This document shows, in pieces, positions 33,045 to 42,038 of a stretch of DNA of 64,000 nt. The notes under the pieces were generated by a model, which saw nothing but the letters and a program-made list of their open reading frames with translations, did not search any database and was not told where the DNA came from. Numbering within the stretch: position 1 is the stretch's first letter; each line of letters starts with the position of its first letter. The DNA comes from CBDCXF01 sp965223755. GTDB lineage: Bacteria > Acidobacteriota > Thermoanaerobaculia > Multivoradales > JAHEKO01. The translations under genes and the position numbers were made by a program. The DNA lies in contig CBDCXF010000001.1 of assembly GCA_965223755.1 (NCBI GenBank), forward strand, positions 1,240,001 through 1,304,000. Direction: 5' to 3'.

Positions 33045-35360
33045 ATGAAGAATCTGTTTCGTCCCAGCGTCAACCTCTCGGATATCGCCTTGCTTGCGGT
33101 CGTTCTGATGTTTTCACCTGCGGCCATCGCTCAGGAACCGGACGCGGAGCCCACAGTGCAACAAGAAGCCCAGGAGGACCAAGAGCGCGAACGACCCGCT
33201 GATCCCTCCGGAGAAGCCCCCGTAGCGGTGGGAGGCGACGAAATCGTGGTTACCGCCCGCATGCGCGAAGAAAGTGCTCAAGAGATCCCTTTGAGTGAAA
33301 CGGTATTCTCCGAGCAACAAATCAAGGACGCTCGAATCGATCGGCCGAACCAGCTTATTGCGCTCACGCCCAACGTGACGTTGGCCGACTCACAAAGCGT
33401 CGGCGTTTCCTTTATGACCATCCGCGGCATCACCCAAGTTCGCAATGGCGAGCCACCGGTTGCCGTAGTCGTTGACGGCGTTCTTCAGAGCAATACGCGG
33501 TTTCTGACGCAAGAACTTTTTGACATCGAACATGTCGAGATCCTCAGAGGACCTCAAGGCGCACTCTACGGCCGCAATGCGACTGGTGGAGCCATCATTA
33601 TTGAGACCCGGCAACCCACAAATGACTTTGAAGGACACGTTCGAGTCGGACTCGGTGAAGGCGACGAGCGCGTCCTTCAAGGTACCGTTAGTGGACCTTT
33701 GGTCGCCAACAAGTTGTTGTTTCGTCTGAGTGGCCGTTACCTCGACCGTGAAGGCTATTTCACCAACGTCAACTTGAACCAAAAGGCCGACCCGGTTGAC
33801 GATCTGACCGTTCGCGGGCAACTTACCTGGCTCGTAAATAACCATCTCACGGCAGATCTGCGGGTTAATACATCGCGTTTCGACGGCGGTGGTTTCTTGT
33901 TCCAGTACCAGCCAGCGATCATCGGCGCAGATGGAGCTTCGCTCGATCCAACCAGTCCGTTTCCGTTCGACTTCTCCATTGCGGATGCCGACCTTGTTGA
34001 CCGGAAAATCAAGGCTACCAATGCGGCGATCAATGAACGCGAGATCGACGAAGTGTCGCTAAAACTCCAACACACGTCCGAAAAGGGCACTTTCACGTCG
34101 GTCACGTCAAGAGCCCGAGTACTCGAATTCCTCTCCGGCGACCAGTTTCCCTACACCGCCGCCCTTACCTCCAACTACGGTTTTGGCTCGATCGACGGTG
34201 GTCAAACGCAGTACGTCGATGTCAAGGCGTGGAGTGAGGAATTGCGGTTTTCGTCCCCCGGAGACCGGCGGGCACGGTGGATGGCCGGCCTGTACTACTT
34301 GCAAACCGACCGCTTTATTTCCACATCTACGAGCGACGATCTCGGCCTGGGCGTCATTCGCATCGAGCATGAGCCGGTGTTTGACGATCCGACCAACCCC
34401 ACTTTGAGTTTTTTTGCCGACGATAATGACAACAAAGCCTGGGCCGTTTTCGGCAACACCGACTATGACTTGAGCGACGAGTTGGAATTCTCGCTAGCGC
34501 TTCGCTACGACCGCGATGAGCGCAAGCAATTCGTCTTGCCGACCAACACCGGCGGCGTGCCCGGCGCTGTTAATAAGAAGACCTTCGACAAGCTTCAGCC
34601 CAAGGTTTCTCTACGTCACAAAGTGGGCGACGACGCCATCGTCTACGGCTCTTGGGGAGTCGGATTCCGCAGCGGCCAGTTCAATCAAAACGGCGTCGGA
34701 GCAGCGGCCGCGGCAGTAGGCCTTGAGGGCGTCGAAGACAGCGTAGATCAGGAAGAAACCCAAACGTTCGAATTGGGATTCAAAAGCGAATGGCTCGACC
34801 ACCGCCTACGCCTCAACGGATCGGTCTATCGCACAGATGTCGACGGACAGCACTATTTCGTCTTCATCGGTCCCGTCAGCGCGCAAGTCCTAGTCAATGT
34901 CGACGATGTTCAACTTGTCGGGGGGGAACTTGAGGCTGTCGCGAAACTCGGTTCCGGCTTTGATGCCTATGCCGCCGTTGGCCTCACGGATTCTGAGATC
35001 AAAAAGTACTCCGTGAACCCCAGTGCGGTGGGAAACCAGGCGCCTTACGTTCCTGAGTTCACTTTCAACGCCGGGATTCAATACCGGACCGACATTGCCG
35101 AACGCTTCGGAATCTTCGGTCGGGCTGACTTTGAACATCGCGGCAGTCAATTTTGGGACCCCGAGAACACCACCGCCCGTTCAGATCTGGACCTTGTCTC
35201 GCTCCGTTTCGGGATTGAAAACAGCGAGAAAGGTTGGTCGCTGGTCGGATCGATGCAAAATGCCACAGACGAGGTCTACAACTCCGAGTGGGTTTTAGGA
35301 GGATTTTCCCATCCCGGCCTGCCGCGCACGTGGCATCTCGACCTGCGCATAGATTTCTAG
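33045..35360 (+). CDS. TonB-dependent outer-membrane receptor
   Basis: A 771-residue TonB-dependent transporter. AGGAG stands eight bases before ATG 33045, and the signal peptide ends near SPAAIAQ. An acidic periplasmic linker follows, then a TonB box (DEIVVTAR), the plug (VAVVVDGVL, VEILRGPQGALYGRNATGG) and a 22-strand-type barrel ending in the terminal Phe of LRIDF. The plug and barrel resemble the receptors often encoded beside catabolic operons in proteobacteria. No SusD partner is present. It is probably the uptake gate for the substrate of the HyuAB pathway; siderophore uptake is the alternative. A tandem duplication repeats its last codons and stop. Confidence 0.92.
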   Translation: MKNLFRPSVNLSDIALLAVVLMFSPAAIAQEPDAEPTVQQEAQEDQERERPADPSGEAPVAVGGDEIVVTARMREESAQEIPLSETVFSEQQIKDARIDRPNQLIALTPNVTLADSQSVGVSFMTIRGITQVRNGEPPVAVVVDGVLQSNTRFLTQELFDIEHVEILRGPQGALYGRNATGGAIIIETRQPTNDFEGHVRVGLGEGDERVLQGTVSGPLVANKLLFRLSGRYLDREGYFTNVNLNQKADPVDDLTVRGQLTWLVNNHLTADLRVNTSRFDGGGFLFQYQPAIIGADGASLDPTSPFPFDFSIADADLVDRKIKATNAAINEREIDEVSLKLQHTSEKGTFTSVTSRARVLEFLSGDQFPYTAALTSNYGFGSIDGGQTQYVDVKAWSEELRFSSPGDRRARWMAGLYYLQTDRFISTSTSDDLGLGVIRIEHEPVFDDPTNPTLSFFADDNDNKAWAVFGNTDYDLSDELEFSLALRYDRDERKQFVLPTNTGGVPGAVNKKTFDKLQPKVSLRHKVGDDAIVYGSWGVGFRSGQFNQNGVGAAAAAVGLEGVEDSVDQEETQTFELGFKSEWLDHRLRLNGSVYRTDVDGQHYFVFIGPVSAQVLVNVDDVQLVGGELEAVAKLGSGFDAYAAVGLTDSEIKKYSVNPSAVGNQAPYVPEFTFNAGIQYRTDIAERFGIFGRADFEHRGSQFWDPENTTARSDLDLVSLRFGIENSEKGWSLVGSMQNATDEVYNSEWVLGGFSHPGLPRTWHLDLRIDF

Positions 35361-35375
35361 CGCGTAGATTTCTAG
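35346..35375 (+). repeat. 15-bp tandem duplication of the receptor gene end
   Basis: The last five codons with the stop (35346-35360) are repeated immediately downstream with one change (35361-35375), so the second copy also ends in TAG in frame. Confidence 0.9.
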
Positions 35376-35426
35376 GACGGCGGTGGCGCGAGTCGCGCCA
35401 TAAGTCGCCCAGAGGACGCATCCAAG

Positions 35427-36440
35427 ATGCTGAACGAAAAGGTACCGGTCGTCGACGCTCACCACGACATCGCCATGGATGTCGCTCACCGACATGAGCG
35501 TGGCGAGCAAGGGGTCCTCTCTCGGATCTGGGCTCCGAGGCTTCACGCGGGGGGAGTCAACGTGCAGGTTCTTCCACTCTTCGTGGAGGACCAATTCTTG
35601 CCGGAGCGGGGTCTCCAACGGCTTGTCGAACTAGCGGAGGCCGTACTCAGCGACATCGAACAAGATGATAGCCAGATATGTATCGCTACCACCGCGAACG
35701 AAGTCCGCCATGCATTGGCCCACGACAAAATCGCTGGAGTGCTCGCGTTGGAAGGTTGCGATGGGATCAATGGCGATCCGGCTATGCTGCGGGTTTTGTA
35801 TCGTTTGGGGGTCCGCATGGTTTCATTCACATGGAACCGGTGCAACGAATTCGCCGGTGGCACATACGCCAAGCAAAACGAAGGTGGGCTTTCCACTGCT
35901 GGGAAGATCGCGTTGCAAGAAATGGAAGATAGCAACGTCGTGCTTGACGTCAGCCATCTTGCGGAAACGGCGTTTTGGGATGTTGCCCAACTGAGCCGCC
36001 GCCCCTTTGTCGCCTCTCACAGCAACGCCTGCGCGGTTCGCAACCACCCGCGCAACCTCACGGATGACCAATTGCGCCTACTTGCGGACAAAGGTGGAGT
36101 TGTCGGGTTGAATTTCTACGGGGAGTTTGTAGACGAATCCGACCCTACGCTTGACAAGTTGATCGACCATCTCACCCACATCGTCGACCAGATTGGCATT
36201 GACCACGTGGGTATAGGGTGTGACTTCCTCGACTACTCGCTACGCAGGCTGAGCAAGGAAGCGTTCGCAGATACCGATCTCGATCTTGCCACCTTGGACC
36301 GTTGGATTCCCGGCTGCGATGCGGTCGAGTATTTGGCATTGTTTACAGAGCGGTTGTTGGAGCGCGGCTTTTCCGAAAGCGAAGTGGAACTCGTAATGGG
36401 CGCGAACTTCATGCGCGTCTTCGACCAAGTGTGGGCATGA
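35427..36440 (+). CDS. Membrane dipeptidase (renal dipeptidase, M19 family)
   Basis: A 337-residue M19 zinc dipeptidase. Metal and catalytic sites are visible: VVDAHHDIAMD, the Glu in LALEGCDG, LDVSHLAE, VASHSNACAVRNHPRN, and the Asp in IGCDFLDY. M19 enzymes split dipeptides, often with a D-residue at the C-terminal side, and some act on N-acyl or cyclic compounds. No signal peptide is apparent, so the enzyme is cytoplasmic. It follows the receptor by 66 bases and closes the catabolic operon. Confidence 0.92.
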   Translation: MLNEKVPVVDAHHDIAMDVAHRHERGEQGVLSRIWAPRLHAGGVNVQVLPLFVEDQFLPERGLQRLVELAEAVLSDIEQDDSQICIATTANEVRHALAHDKIAGVLALEGCDGINGDPAMLRVLYRLGVRMVSFTWNRCNEFAGGTYAKQNEGGLSTAGKIALQEMEDSNVVLDVSHLAETAFWDVAQLSRRPFVASHSNACAVRNHPRNLTDDQLRLLADKGGVVGLNFYGEFVDESDPTLDKLIDHLTHIVDQIGIDHVGIGCDFLDYSLRRLSKEAFADTDLDLATLDRWIPGCDAVEYLALFTERLLERGFSESEVELVMGANFMRVFDQVWA

Positions 36441-36452
36441 CGTTAGGCAGCT

Positions 36453-36545
36453 GTGCCACCGGGTTACTCGAGACTGGTTGTGGTCAACGGCGTGGCGGTG
36501 ATGAAGAACGGCGAGTTCCAAGAAGGTGGTGCGCCGAGACAGCGA
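36453..36545 (+). pseudogene. Remnant of an amidohydrolase (D-aminoacylase-like) C-terminus
   Basis: The frame reads YSRLVVVNGVAVMKNGEF then QEGGAPR. This matches the typical last segment of N-acyl-D-amino-acid deacylase and dihydroorotase-type proteins (pattern VxVNGxxVVxxGEF). Everything upstream that should form the TIM barrel is absent, and the frame runs on into unrelated sequence. It sits just after the M19 gene and probably is the leftover of a deleted last gene of the cluster. The rest of 36441-36688 holds nothing else I can support. Confidence 0.5.
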
Positions 36546-36688
36546 TCCGAACCGAGGTCGAACCGTAGTCGCCGGCCACCGTCGCTGTTTCGCAGCAGCT
36601 ATTCCCCGATTTGTCGACTCAGTGACCGGCGGCGCGGGCTCCCACCCAGGTCTCTCGACTTAGCCTTCGGCCTCGCTTGAAATGACTC

Positions 36689-37771
36689 CTATCCGAGCCG
36701 ATCCAGCCAGGACCGAATTCCGTCGGAGAGCGCGGCTCGATCGCGGTGGCGGGCGAGGGCGATCTCAACCAGCTCGGCAACCAGATCGGGAAGCGGCATT
36801 CCAGTCAGTCCCCACAGGCGTGGATACATCGAGATGGAAGTAAAGCCGGGCACAGTGTTGATTTCGTTGACATAGAAAGTACCGTCCGACTCGAGCAGAA
36901 AGTCGACGCGGGCCATGCCGTCGCCGCTGATGGCGGCGAACGCTTCGACCGCGGCGGCGCGGAGGCGATGTTCCAGATCGCCTTCGAGGCGGGCCGGTGC
37001 TTCGAGACCAGCAGTGTCGTCGAGGTACTTGTCGGCGTAGTCGTAGAACTCGTGCCCCGGAATGATCTCGCCAAGCACAGACGCCTCGAGGTCCTGGTAG
37101 CCCAACACGGCGCACTCGATCTCACGGCCGTTGATTGCGCGCTCAACCAAAACAGCGTCATCAAAGCGCAAGGCTTCGCGCACCGCGGCCGCCAACTTGG
37201 TTCGGTCTTCGACCTTACTGACGCCGACGCTGGAACCACCCACCGAGGGCTTGACGAACAGGGCTTCGTCGATGCTGGTCAGGATTCCTTGCAGCTCCGG
37301 ATCGCGTGCGAGATCTCGACTGTCAACAACAGCTCCCTCGACGACCGGGATCCCGGCGTCCGCCAGGACCGCTTTTGCCAACCGCTTGTCCATCGCCACG
37401 GCGCTGGCGGTCACGTCGGCGCCAACGTAGGGCAGAGCGAGCATTTCGCACAGCCCCTGAATGGTGCCGTCTTCGCCCCAGGTACCGTGGATGATCGGAA
37501 ACACCACATCGGGCGCGTTGTCCGCCAGCAAAGCGATGGACTTCGACACCGCGCCTTCTCCACTCGGCACTTCATCGACTTCGCCGGCGATCGCTCGCCG
37601 GGCTTGCGACGCGGAAATCCAGCGGCCGTCCCGATCGACACCCAACAGATCCACCCCATAGCCGGCCTCGTTTAAGGCCTCAACGATGGTGCGTGCCGAG
37701 CGCACGGACACCAAATGCTCAACGCTGCGTCCGCCAAAGACCACCCCGACGGTCGTCTCGCCGCGACTCAA
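36689..37771 (-). CDS. ddl: D-alanine-D-alanine ligase
   Basis: Ddl joins two D-alanines with ATP for peptidoglycan. The 360-residue ATP-grasp protein shows VGVVFGGRSVEHLVSVRSA, PIIHGTWGEDGTIQGLCEML, FVKPSVGGSSVGVSKV and YVNEINTVPGFTSISMYP. It is somewhat longer than E. coli DdlB. It lies apart from division genes, as the last gene of a serA-containing operon, and its start overlaps the serA stop by four bases. Confidence 0.95.
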   Translation of the reverse strand: MSRGETTVGVVFGGRSVEHLVSVRSARTIVEALNEAGYGVDLLGVDRDGRWISASQARRAIAGEVDEVPSGEGAVSKSIALLADNAPDVVFPIIHGTWGEDGTIQGLCEMLALPYVGADVTASAVAMDKRLAKAVLADAGIPVVEGAVVDSRDLARDPELQGILTSIDEALFVKPSVGGSSVGVSKVEDRTKLAAAVREALRFDDAVLVERAINGREIECAVLGYQDLEASVLGEIIPGHEFYDYADKYLDDTAGLEAPARLEGDLEHRLRAAAVEAFAAISGDGMARVDFLLESDGTFYVNEINTVPGFTSISMYPRLWGLTGMPLPDLVAELVEIALARHRDRAALSDGIRSWLDRLG

Positions 37772-39357
37772 CTCGTCTCCTCCACTTCTACGAACTGAGC
37801 GCTGCGCACCTCGGGTAGCTCGGTGAGGTCGGCCAAGGCCTCCGCGGTGGGAGTTTGATCGACGCGAATGACGGCGCGAGCCCCTTCGTCCTTGCGCCGC
37901 GCCAGGTGGATGTCGGCGATGTTGATTCCGGCCTTGCCGAGCAGGACGCCGATCTTGCCCACCACTCCGGGAACGTCGCGATTGGAGAGAACCAACAGCT
38001 TGCCGCGCGGCTGAAACTCCAGCCGGTAGTCGTCGAGCGCCACGACGCGGGCGCTGCCATCAGCCAGAACTGCGCCGCGCAGGTTGAGAGAGCGGTCGTC
38101 TCCTTCCAGGGTCACTCCCACGAGTCGAGGAAACTCAGCGCCTTCGCTGTGCGTCGCGCGCACCACTTCGACGCCGCGATCCTGGGCGATGCGCTCGGCG
38201 TTGACGAAGTTGACGGCGCCACCAAGGATCGGAGTCAGGACGCCCTTGACCGCGGCGACCGCCGCTGGCAACTGCAGGTCGTCCTCCATGCCCCAAAGGT
38301 CCACCTGCACCTTGTGGACAGGGCGATTGAGCAGTGCCGAGGCCAGGTTGCCGAGCCGGTCCGCCAGGCGCAGATACGGCTCCCCCTGCGGACCTGCCGG
38401 ACGGAAGGGAAGATTGACAGCGGTGACCGCCAGCGACCCGTCCAGAGCGGAAAGCAGCATCTCCACCGTCTGGCGCGCGATGCGCTCCTGCGCCTCGGAT
38501 GTCTGGGCGCCGATGTGCGGCGTCGCCAGCACTTTGGGGTGAAGAGTCAATTGGGAGTTCTCGGGCGGCTCGACCTCGAACACATCCAGGGCAGCGCCGG
38601 CCAGGTGACCGCTGTCCAAGGCCTCCACCAGGGCGGCCTCGTCAACGATGCCTCCGCGCGCGCAGTTGATGAGCATCGCGCCGGCTTGCATCCGAGCGAT
38701 AGCGTCCGCGTCGATGAGCCCTCGCGTCGCGTCCGTCAACGGCACGTGGACGGTGACGAAGTCCGCCGCCTCGAGGACCTGCTCTAGAGTTCCCATCTCG
38801 ACGCCCAATCGCTCTCCTACCGAGGCGTCCAAGAACGGATCGTAAGCGACAATTTGCATGCCGAATCCTTGGGCTCGAGCCGCGACCCCCTGGCCGATAC
38901 GCCCAAAGCCGACCACGCCCAGGGTCTTGTCTTGCAGTTCGATGCCGATGTGGCCCTTGCGGTCCCACTCGCCGCGTTTCATCGACGCATCGGCTCGCGC
39001 GATATTGCGAGCCAAACCCAGCATCAGGGCCATAGTGTGTTCGGTGGCGGACAGCAAGTTGGCGGTCGGCGCATTGACCACCAAAATCCCGCGCTCGGTG
39101 GCCGCCGCCAGGTCGATGTTGTCGATACCGACCCCGGCACGAGCAATGACTTTGAGTCGTTGCGTCGACTGCAGATGCTCGCTCTTTAGCTTGGTGCGGC
39201 TGCGCACGACGACGGCGTCAAAGTCGTTGAGGAGCTCGCCCAGTCGCTCGCGGTCTTCATCCCGCAGCTCGACCAAGTCGAGGTCGGCGGCCTTGAGCGC
39301 CTCAATGCCTTCCGGCGCCAGCGGGTCGGCCAAAAGGATGCGGTGTCGGCCGCTCAC
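37768..39357 (-). CDS. serA: D-3-phosphoglycerate dehydrogenase, long form
   Basis: SerA starts serine synthesis from 3-phosphoglycerate. The 529-residue protein has the catalytic domain (ARAGVGIDNIDL), the NAD site VGFGRIGQGVAARAQG, catalytic His in LATPHIGAQTSEAQER, then an intervening ASB domain and a C-terminal ACT domain (DVPGVVGKIGVLLGKAGINI) for allosteric serine control. It overlaps the stop of the class V aminotransferase upstream and the start of ddl downstream, so the three are one operon. Confidence 0.96.
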   Translation of the reverse strand: MSGRHRILLADPLAPEGIEALKAADLDLVELRDEDRERLGELLNDFDAVVVRSRTKLKSEHLQSTQRLKVIARAGVGIDNIDLAAATERGILVVNAPTANLLSATEHTMALMLGLARNIARADASMKRGEWDRKGHIGIELQDKTLGVVGFGRIGQGVAARAQGFGMQIVAYDPFLDASVGERLGVEMGTLEQVLEAADFVTVHVPLTDATRGLIDADAIARMQAGAMLINCARGGIVDEAALVEALDSGHLAGAALDVFEVEPPENSQLTLHPKVLATPHIGAQTSEAQERIARQTVEMLLSALDGSLAVTAVNLPFRPAGPQGEPYLRLADRLGNLASALLNRPVHKVQVDLWGMEDDLQLPAAVAAVKGVLTPILGGAVNFVNAERIAQDRGVEVVRATHSEGAEFPRLVGVTLEGDDRSLNLRGAVLADGSARVVALDDYRLEFQPRGKLLVLSNRDVPGVVGKIGVLLGKAGINIADIHLARRKDEGARAVIRVDQTPTAEALADLTELPEVRSAQFVEVEETS

Positions 39358-40433
39358 GAGCCGACCCCCAGAATGTCGTCAATGACCGTCAGCAACTGCT
39401 CCAGATCTTCCATGCGCACCTCGGCCATATGACCGATGCGAAAACAATCTGGCTTCCACTTGCCGTAGCCCGAGCCAACGGTGTATCCGCGCGCCGTCAA
39501 CTCATTCACCACCTGCGGCCCGGTGCCCGGCTCGCGTAGGCGAAATGACGTCACCGTCATCGAGCGGGCGCCCTCCGCGGCGCAGATCGCCATGCCGCGC
39601 TCGGCGGCCCAAACGTGGGTGCGGTCGCGCAGATCTTGATGCCGTTGCCAGCGCGCTTCCATGCCCTCTTCGAGAATGACGTCGAGCTGGCGGTCGGCCG
39701 CAAACACCGTCGACATACCCGGCGTCGTGATAGTGCCCCCGGCAGCGTGCTTGTCTCGATAGCGCAGGATGTCGGTATAAAAGCCTCGATTGGAAATCGA
39801 CTGCGCCCGGCTTTCGGCGCGCTCTGACAGGCTGAAGAAAACCAACCCAGGCGGCATCGCTAGAGCTTTCTGACTACCGGAAAGGACGATGTCCAAGTCC
39901 CATTCGTCAGTTTCAACCCGCGAACCGCCCAACGACGAAACGGTATCGACGATCACCAGCGCGTCACTGTTGGCGCGAACCGCCTGCGCCACTTCCCGCA
40001 GCGGGTTCTCGACTCCGGTCGAGGTGGCGTTGTGAACCACCGTGACCGCTTCGTAACCGCCGTTGGCAACGGCCTCGGCGACGACATCGGGGTCGACTGG
40101 CTCGCCCCAAGGAAAGGGCAGTTCGTCGGCCTCCAGCCCCAGGGACTGAGCGATGTCCAGCCAGCGCTCGGAGAACGCACCGTTGGTGATGTGCAGTGAT
40201 TTTCGCAACACGGTCGACTGCAACGCCGCCTGCATCAGCAAGGTCGAACTGCCGGTAGCGGTGAAGACCTCGCGCTGGGTGCGAAAGACTTTTTTCAGAC
40301 GGGGCGAAAGAGTCTCGTAGACGGCCGCGAACGCCGGCGAACGATGTCCCAAAAGTTCCTGGGTCATCGCCTGTCGCACCTCTTCCAGAACGTAGGTTGG
40401 CCCAGGTAAGAAAAAGCGAATGGTCTCGCGCAT
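39354..40433 (-). CDS. Class V aminotransferase, probable phosphoserine aminotransferase
   Basis: A 359-residue PLP enzyme of the serine-glyoxylate/alanine-glyoxylate aminotransferase group. It shows FLPGPTYVLEEVRQAM at the start, FTATGSSTLLMQAAL, HNATSTGVENPLREVA, VDTVSSLGG, and the PLP lysine in VLSGSQKALAMPPGLVFF. Directly upstream of and overlapping serA, it most likely provides the second step of serine synthesis (3-phosphohydroxypyruvate to phosphoserine). Serine-glyoxylate aminotransferase is the alternative. Confidence 0.88.
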   Translation of the reverse strand: MRETIRFFLPGPTYVLEEVRQAMTQELLGHRSPAFAAVYETLSPRLKKVFRTQREVFTATGSSTLLMQAALQSTVLRKSLHITNGAFSERWLDIAQSLGLEADELPFPWGEPVDPDVVAEAVANGGYEAVTVVHNATSTGVENPLREVAQAVRANSDALVIVDTVSSLGGSRVETDEWDLDIVLSGSQKALAMPPGLVFFSLSERAESRAQSISNRGFYTDILRYRDKHAAGGTITTPGMSTVFAADRQLDVILEEGMEARWQRHQDLRDRTHVWAAERGMAICAAEGARSMTVTSFRLREPGTGPQVVNELTARGYTVGSGYGKWKPDCFRIGHMAEVRMEDLEQLLTVIDDILGVGS

Positions 40434-40459
40434 TTGATGATTCCTTGTTGTTCCCAGCT

Positions 40460-40515
40460 CTCGCCCTCTACGCCTCGCCCTCTACGTCTCGTGCTCTACG
40501 TCTCGTGCTCTGAGT
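40460..40515. repeat. Four 14-bp tandem repeats at the end of the 101-residue gene
   Basis: Units of the form CTCGYSCTCTACGY follow each other four times (40460, 40474, 40488, 40502), with the leftmost and rightmost pairs nearly identical. The minus-strand stop codon of the gene at 40496-40801 lies inside the third unit. Confidence 0.85.
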
Positions 40516-40801
40516 CCACGCCACGCACCAGAACAAGGTCGCAGCCGAGGAAGTACTCGCGAATCAAGTCCTTGAGGACCGGCGCACCCCGACGCGGCTT
40601 GTAGGCGATGGTGCCTTGGTCGCCGACTTCGACGGCACGAAACACTCCTTGGATGGTGGAGCCGAACAGCGCTTGCGGCACAGTCACGGGGGATCGCAGA
40701 TCCAACCAACCGACTCGCGAGCCTTTTGCGGCTTCCTTCTCCACCAGATCAGCGTAGTCAGCGAGCACTCCATCTACATGGATGATTCGAGGCATTTTCA
40801 T
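40496..40801 (-). CDS. Small protein of unknown function
   Basis: An unrecognised soluble 101-residue protein (start ATG 40801, or the ATG two codons on). It has an acidic/basic mixed composition, a likely alpha-beta fold (RIIHVDGVLADYADLVEKE, then VEVGDQGTIAYKPRRGAP) and no signal or membrane segment. It lies upstream of the aminotransferase-serA-ddl operon on the same strand, 62 bases away, and may be its first gene. Its last codons are formed by a tandem repeat. Confidence 0.6.
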   Translation of the reverse strand: MKMPRIIHVDGVLADYADLVEKEAAKGSRVGWLDLRSPVTVPQALFGSTIQGVFRAVEVGDQGTIAYKPRRGAPVLKDLIREYFLGCDLVLVRGVDSEHET

Positions 40802-40849
40802 GGCGATTCTGAACCCGTCGAGGGACTGGATTGGGGGCCTCTCTCACCC

Positions 40850-42037
40850 TCACCCAGAGTACAGCAGATAGGGCTCTCTGTGGACTCGGAAATCGGCTTC
40901 GTCAGCGGCAAATCCGGCCCACCATTCTTCGAGTGACACGGAGTCGCCGCCGTCGATTGCACGCCGCGCCTCTTCGCCTCCGGTCAGGAGGTCGATGGCC
41001 GGTCTGTCGACGACGAATTCATAGGGGGCGTGGCGCCAGGCAAAGCGATCCCCCAGTGCTCGTCGCAAGCTCAGCAGAAGGTGGAGTCCAAAACGGTAGG
41101 CGTCCACCGATTGTGGGTCTGTGACGACGATCTCGACTCCACCGCACACTTCCCCGGCATGCTTCTGAAACTGCGGTCGAAAGTAGGTCGGGACGAAAGA
41201 CAGTCCCGCCGACCACCGTCGATCGATTCCATCGGCCAGGGCCTGAGGGTCCAGTGCCGGGTGACCGACGAGGTGGAAGGGGCGCGTGGTGCCGCGACCC
41301 TCTGAAATCTCGGTCGCCTCGACCAAACACAAGCCCGGATAGATCGCAGCCGTGGCGTGGCTCGGCATGTTGGGTGACGGCGCTACCCAGGGCCGCCCGG
41401 TGGCGGGCCAGTGATCGCCTCGCGACCAATCGGCAGGCCAGACACGTACGCCCGACGATTCAACCTCGCTGGCAGCTACTCCTAGTTCCATGAGGAGGAT
41501 CTCCGCCATGGTCAGTCCGTGGCGCACGGGATGCTGAAAGGCTCCGACAAAAGACGCGAAACTCTCGTCGCGCAGGTTGCCTTCGACATCGGTTCCTCCC
41601 AGTGGATTGGGGCGATCCAGAACCCAGACATCGCAACCGGTCTGCCGCGCGGCCTGCGCCGCCCACACCGCGGTCGCCGCGTAGGTGTAATACCTGCTGC
41701 CGATGTCCTGGAGGTCGATGACGAGCAGATCTAAGCCGTCGAACGCTCCCGCTCTCGGCCGTAAGGAATGCTCGTCGTTGCCGTAGAGCGAGACCACCTC
41801 ACAGCCGGTGATCGGGTCGCGGCTGCTGTCGGCCGCCACCATGTCCTGTTCGACGCCGTAGTAGCCGTGTTCCGGGGCGAACAAGACCTTAGGCCGAGCA
41901 CCCGAAGCTGACAGGGCAATGTGCGCGGGGCGCTGCGCCAGGTCAACCGCCGCTTGCTGGGACAACAGACCGAAGGTTCGCCCGCGTATCGCGGCGATGT
42001 CGTCGAGCAGGAGGTCGAGCCCAACCGCGCTCGGCAT
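40850..42037 (-). CDS. DUF1343 / NamZ-type exo-N-acetylmuramidase
   Basis: A 395-residue DUF1343 protein. Visible marks: FAPEHGYYGVEQDM, LVIDLQDIGSRYYTYAAT, VLDRPNPLGG, and WVAPSPNMPSHATAAIYPG with GLCLVEATEISEGRGTTRPF. NamZ removes terminal MurNAc from peptidoglycan fragments. The start ATG 42037 is two bases beyond the moaC stop; an ATG at 42064 would overlap moaC. No signal peptide is visible, so it would act on recycled fragments in the cytoplasm, unlike secreted relatives. An unknown glycosidase role is possible. Confidence 0.85.
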   Translation of the reverse strand: MPSAVGLDLLLDDIAAIRGRTFGLLSQQAAVDLAQRPAHIALSASGARPKVLFAPEHGYYGVEQDMVAADSSRDPITGCEVVSLYGNDEHSLRPRAGAFDGLDLLVIDLQDIGSRYYTYAATAVWAAQAARQTGCDVWVLDRPNPLGGTDVEGNLRDESFASFVGAFQHPVRHGLTMAEILLMELGVAASEVESSGVRVWPADWSRGDHWPATGRPWVAPSPNMPSHATAAIYPGLCLVEATEISEGRGTTRPFHLVGHPALDPQALADGIDRRWSAGLSFVPTYFRPQFQKHAGEVCGGVEIVVTDPQSVDAYRFGLHLLLSLRRALGDRFAWRHAPYEFVVDRPAIDLLTGGEEARRAIDGGDSVSLEEWWAGFAADEADFRVHREPYLLYSG

Positions 42038-42038
42038 G

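Noticed and set aside
40460..40515. Short repeats considered as a CRISPR array
   Set aside because: The units are directly adjacent, only 14 bp, without spacers, and no cas gene is in the window.
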